From positions 1 to 22,462 of the forward strand of contig JACKDM010000062.1 of the NCBI GenBank assembly GCA_020633515.1: a stretch of DNA of 22,462 bases, written 5' to 3'. Origin of the DNA: Myxococcales bacterium. GTDB taxonomy: Bacteria > Myxococcota > Bradymonadia > UBA7976 > UBA1532. The translations under genes and the position numbers were made by a program. How positions within the stretch are numbered: the first letter of the stretch is position 1; each line of letters begins with the position of its first letter. Shown here piece by piece: positions 20,802-22,462 of this stretch. Below the pieces are notes generated by a model that saw nothing but the letters and a program-made list of their open reading frames with translations, ran no database searches and was not told the origin of the DNA.

Positions 20802-20831
20802 TTGCAACGCTCACCGCGCCTGCATCATCAT
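20802..20831 (+). promoter_or_regulatory. Weak candidate promoter upstream of hflX
   Basis: TTGCAA (20802-20807) and CATCAT (20826-20831, 18-base spacer) match 4/6 each to consensus. If used, the hflX leader would be over 200 bases long and would begin at the small open frame. Confidence 0.3.
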
Positions 20832-21022
20832 CCCGCCATGATCGCTTACATCCGCCTGCGCTGAACGCCCCGAGCGCCCCGGCTCACCCCCGGCGGCCCG
20901 CTCCCGGCGCCACGAACGCGAACGCTCCCCGACCCCGGGAGGGCCGCGCGCAGGGCGATCATCCCCGTCTCATCACCGAGCGCCGCAGCCGCCCCGGCGA
21001 TGACATGGACTCCCCCGCGGTC

Positions 21023-21050
21023 CCTCCTCGAACCTGAATGCCAGAGGAGG
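21023..21050 (+). promoter_or_regulatory. Hairpin that hides the hflX Shine-Dalgarno sequence
   Basis: CCTCCTC (21023-21029) is the exact complement of GAGGAGG (21044-21050), the ribosome site 5 bases before the ATG at 21056; the loop is 14 bases. Pairing would block ribosome entry, and melting or a competing pairing would open it. Confidence 0.5.
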
Positions 21051-21055
21051 CTCAC

Positions 21056-22396
21056 ATGCCCGTCCGCCCCGAAGAGACCACCGCCCCCGAAGAGACCGGC
21101 CGCCGCGCGCTCCTGCTCGCCGTGCAGGCCCAGGGCGTCAGCGACGCCGACCTCCACCGCTCCCTCGACGAGCTCCGCCGCCTCGCCGGCGGCCTCGGGA
21201 TCGAGATCGTCGACACCATCGCGCAGAAGCGCACCAAGACCACCGCCACCAGGCTGTTCGGTCAGGGCAAGCTCGACGAGATCAAAGCCCGCGTCGCCCG
21301 CGCCCCCACCCCGCCCGCAGACGGCGAGGCCACCCCCTCGGCCGACCCCGACGCGCCGCCGCCCAAACCCGACCTCGTCCTCGTCGACACCGAGCTCAGC
21401 CCCGGCCAGCAGCGCTTCCTCCAGAACACCCTCGACGTCGACGTGCTCGACCGCACCGCCATCATCCTCCGCGTCTTCGCCGCCCGCGCCCGCACCCGCG
21501 TCGCCCGCGCCGAGATCGAGATCGCGCGGCTGCTCTACGAGTCGCCCCGCCTGCAAGACGACGTCGACCTCGGCACCCGCACCGGCGGCGGCGGCGGACG
21601 CGGCGAGCGCGGCCACACCAACGCCGAGCTCGCCCGCCAGCGGATCCGCCACCGCATCGCCGGCCTCCGCCGCGACATCGACGCCGCCCGCGCCACCGAA
21701 GAGAGCGCCCGCGCCCGCCGCGCCGACGTCCCCGTCGTCGCGCTCGTCGGCTACACCAACGCCGGCAAGTCCTCGCTCATGCGCGCGCTCACCGGCAGCG
21801 ACGTCTTCATCGAAGACCAGCTCTTCGCCACCCTCGGCACGACCGTGCGCGCGCTCCAGCCCGAGACCGACCCCCGCATCCTCGCCTGCGACACCGTCGG
21901 CTTCATCGAGAACCTGCCCCACGCGCTCATCGCCTCGTTCCGCTCGACCCTCGAAGAAGCGCGCGAAGCCGACCTCCTGCTCTACGTCGTCGACGCCGCC
22001 GACCCGCACCGCGAACGGCAGCTCGAGGTCACCCGCGAGGTCGTCGCGGAGCTGGGTGAGGCCACCACCGAGACAAAGGTCGTCTTCAACAAGGTCGACC
22101 GCCTCGACCCCGCCGCCCGCGCCGCGCTCGCCGAGGCCCACCCCGACGCGATCCTCGTGTCGGCCCACGACCCCGGCGACGTCGAGCGCCTCACCGCCGC
22201 GCTCGTCGAACACTTCCGCCGCGACCGCCCCCGCACCGAGCTGCGCGTGCCCTACGCCCGCGGCCACCTGCTCGGCGAGATCCACGCCGCCGCGCGGGTG
22301 ATCGCGGAGCGCTACGACGAAGAGGGCACCATCCTCGAGGTCGAAGCCGACCCCGCCACCCTCGCCCGCCTCACCCGCCGCCTCGAAGGCCGATAG
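21056..22396 (+). CDS. hflX: Ribosome-associated GTPase HflX
   Basis: HflX is a GTPase (OBG-HflX superfamily) that binds the 50S subunit and splits stalled or heat-damaged ribosomes. This copy has 446 residues. N-terminal HflX domain (about 15-170) with LVDTELSPGQQRFLQNTLDVDVLDRTAIILRVFAARARTRVARAEIEIARL; Gly-rich linker (TGGGGGRGERGHTNAEL, 177-192); helical segment; G domain from 226: G1 GYTNAGKS (232-239), G2 ATLGTTVR, G3 DTVGF (279-283), G4 NKVD (345-348), G5 SA (369-370). All GTP-binding motifs are intact. A 24-residue Ala/Pro/Asp insertion (82-105) interrupts the N-domain and is unusual. The start at 21056 is chosen for its GAGGAGG; an in-frame ATG at 21038 lies inside the hairpin loop and has no ribosome site. 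No hfq is adjacent. Confidence 0.94.
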   Translation: MPVRPEETTAPEETGRRALLLAVQAQGVSDADLHRSLDELRRLAGGLGIEIVDTIAQKRTKTTATRLFGQGKLDEIKARVARAPTPPADGEATPSADPDAPPPKPDLVLVDTELSPGQQRFLQNTLDVDVLDRTAIILRVFAARARTRVARAEIEIARLLYESPRLQDDVDLGTRTGGGGGRGERGHTNAELARQRIRHRIAGLRRDIDAARATEESARARRADVPVVALVGYTNAGKSSLMRALTGSDVFIEDQLFATLGTTVRALQPETDPRILACDTVGFIENLPHALIASFRSTLEEAREADLLLYVVDAADPHRERQLEVTREVVAELGEATTETKVVFNKVDRLDPAARAALAEAHPDAILVSAHDPGDVERLTAALVEHFRRDRPRTELRVPYARGHLLGEIHAAARVIAERYDEEGTILEVEADPATLARLTRRLEGR

Positions 22397-22398
22397 CG

Positions 22399-22462
22399 CG
22401 GCGACCCGCCCTTCACCCGATCGGCGGGCCGCACACCCGGCGACCCGCCGCTCACCCGCTCG
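22399..22462. repeat. Two near-identical 25-base direct repeats at the right edge
   Basis: 22399-22423 and 22438-22462 match at 22 of 25 positions, 39 bases apart; the second copy ends at the window edge. Both contain GGCGACCCGCC and TCACCCG. They may begin a longer array beyond the window. Confidence 0.55.
22401..22432 (+). terminator. Possible terminator hairpin after hflX
   Basis: CCCGCC (22405-22410) pairs with GGCGGG (22423-22428), extended past a mismatch by GCG/CGC. The loop is 12 bases. It starts 4 bases after the hflX stop. No T-run follows. Confidence 0.4.

Larger units (their letters stand above)
20755..21055 (+). other. Non-coding leader region before hflX
   Basis: About 300 bases without a convincing gene. 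It holds a short GCAAG/CTTGC inverted repeat (20793-20805), a candidate promoter (20802-20831), an 8-codon open frame MIAYIRLR (20838-20864), several GC-rich inverted repeats and the hairpin that covers the hflX ribosome site. Some of this is normal 5' leader; I see no tRNA or recognised riboswitch. Confidence 0.5.

Noticed and set aside
1..22462. CRISPR arrays, insertion sequences, phage genes, tRNA or rRNA
   Set aside because: No regularly spaced repeats with spacers, no transposase or integrase frames, and no recognisable clover-leaf or rRNA stretch were found by eye.

Overview
The window is very GC-rich and almost wall-to-wall coding. Its gene content points to a myxobacterium or close relative (Myxococcota): a eukaryotic-type Ser/Thr kinase with a PEGA-like outer domain, an FG-GAP lipoprotein with the Cys-rich CGNG-type N-terminus, TPR/PEGA and TPR lipoproteins, a DUF2330-like protein, an FHA-GAF-adenylate cyclase and a receiver-PilZ protein. 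I see no phage, transposon, CRISPR or tRNA/rRNA signal. The genus cannot be fixed from sequence reading alone.

Layout. 1-135: start of a minus-strand gene running off the left edge. 287-1033: CDP-diacylglycerol-serine phosphatidyltransferase (pssA-like). 1099-6634: three + strand genes joined by TGATG stop/start overlaps (Ser/Thr kinase, FG-GAP lipoprotein, TPR/PEGA membrane protein). 6706-8610: a compact LptD-like outer-membrane LPS assembly protein. 8630-10805: two minus-strand genes (Cys-rich lipoprotein, stand-alone AMIN-domain protein). 10938-14801: a tightly packed + strand set: an unrecognised protein with a possible degenerate STAND-like N-terminus, a HEAT-repeat lipoprotein, and one continuous ORF fusing an enoyl-CoA hydratase/isomerase to a dTMP kinase. 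14865-18284: TPR lipoprotein, FHA-GAF-adenylate cyclase and receiver-PilZ protein. 18307-19622: minus-strand pair, a DUF2330-like secreted/anchored protein and a small secreted helical protein. 19783-20724: exported protein with a Lys-rich tail. 21056-22396: HflX GTPase, preceded by a roughly 330-base non-coding leader region.

How the genes may work together. Envelope biogenesis (pssA, lptD, several lipoproteins) is mixed with signalling (Ser/Thr phosphorylation, cAMP, probable c-di-GMP binding). The kinase carries three N-terminal T-[DE]-E-T-[LM]-A-P motifs that look like phosphoacceptor sites, and an FHA (phosphothreonine-binding) cyclase lies about 13 kb away; a link is only inference.

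The items most worth a second look are the hydratase-dTMP kinase fusion, whose P-loop has Thr where Lys is expected; the short anti-Shine-Dalgarno hairpin in front of hflX; the repeated kinase motif; the coupled kinase/FG-GAP/PEGA operon; two GTG starts lying 6-7 bases after TAGWCT -10-like boxes (possible leaderless genes); and an apparent G-rich to C-rich switch on the + strand near 9-11 kb.
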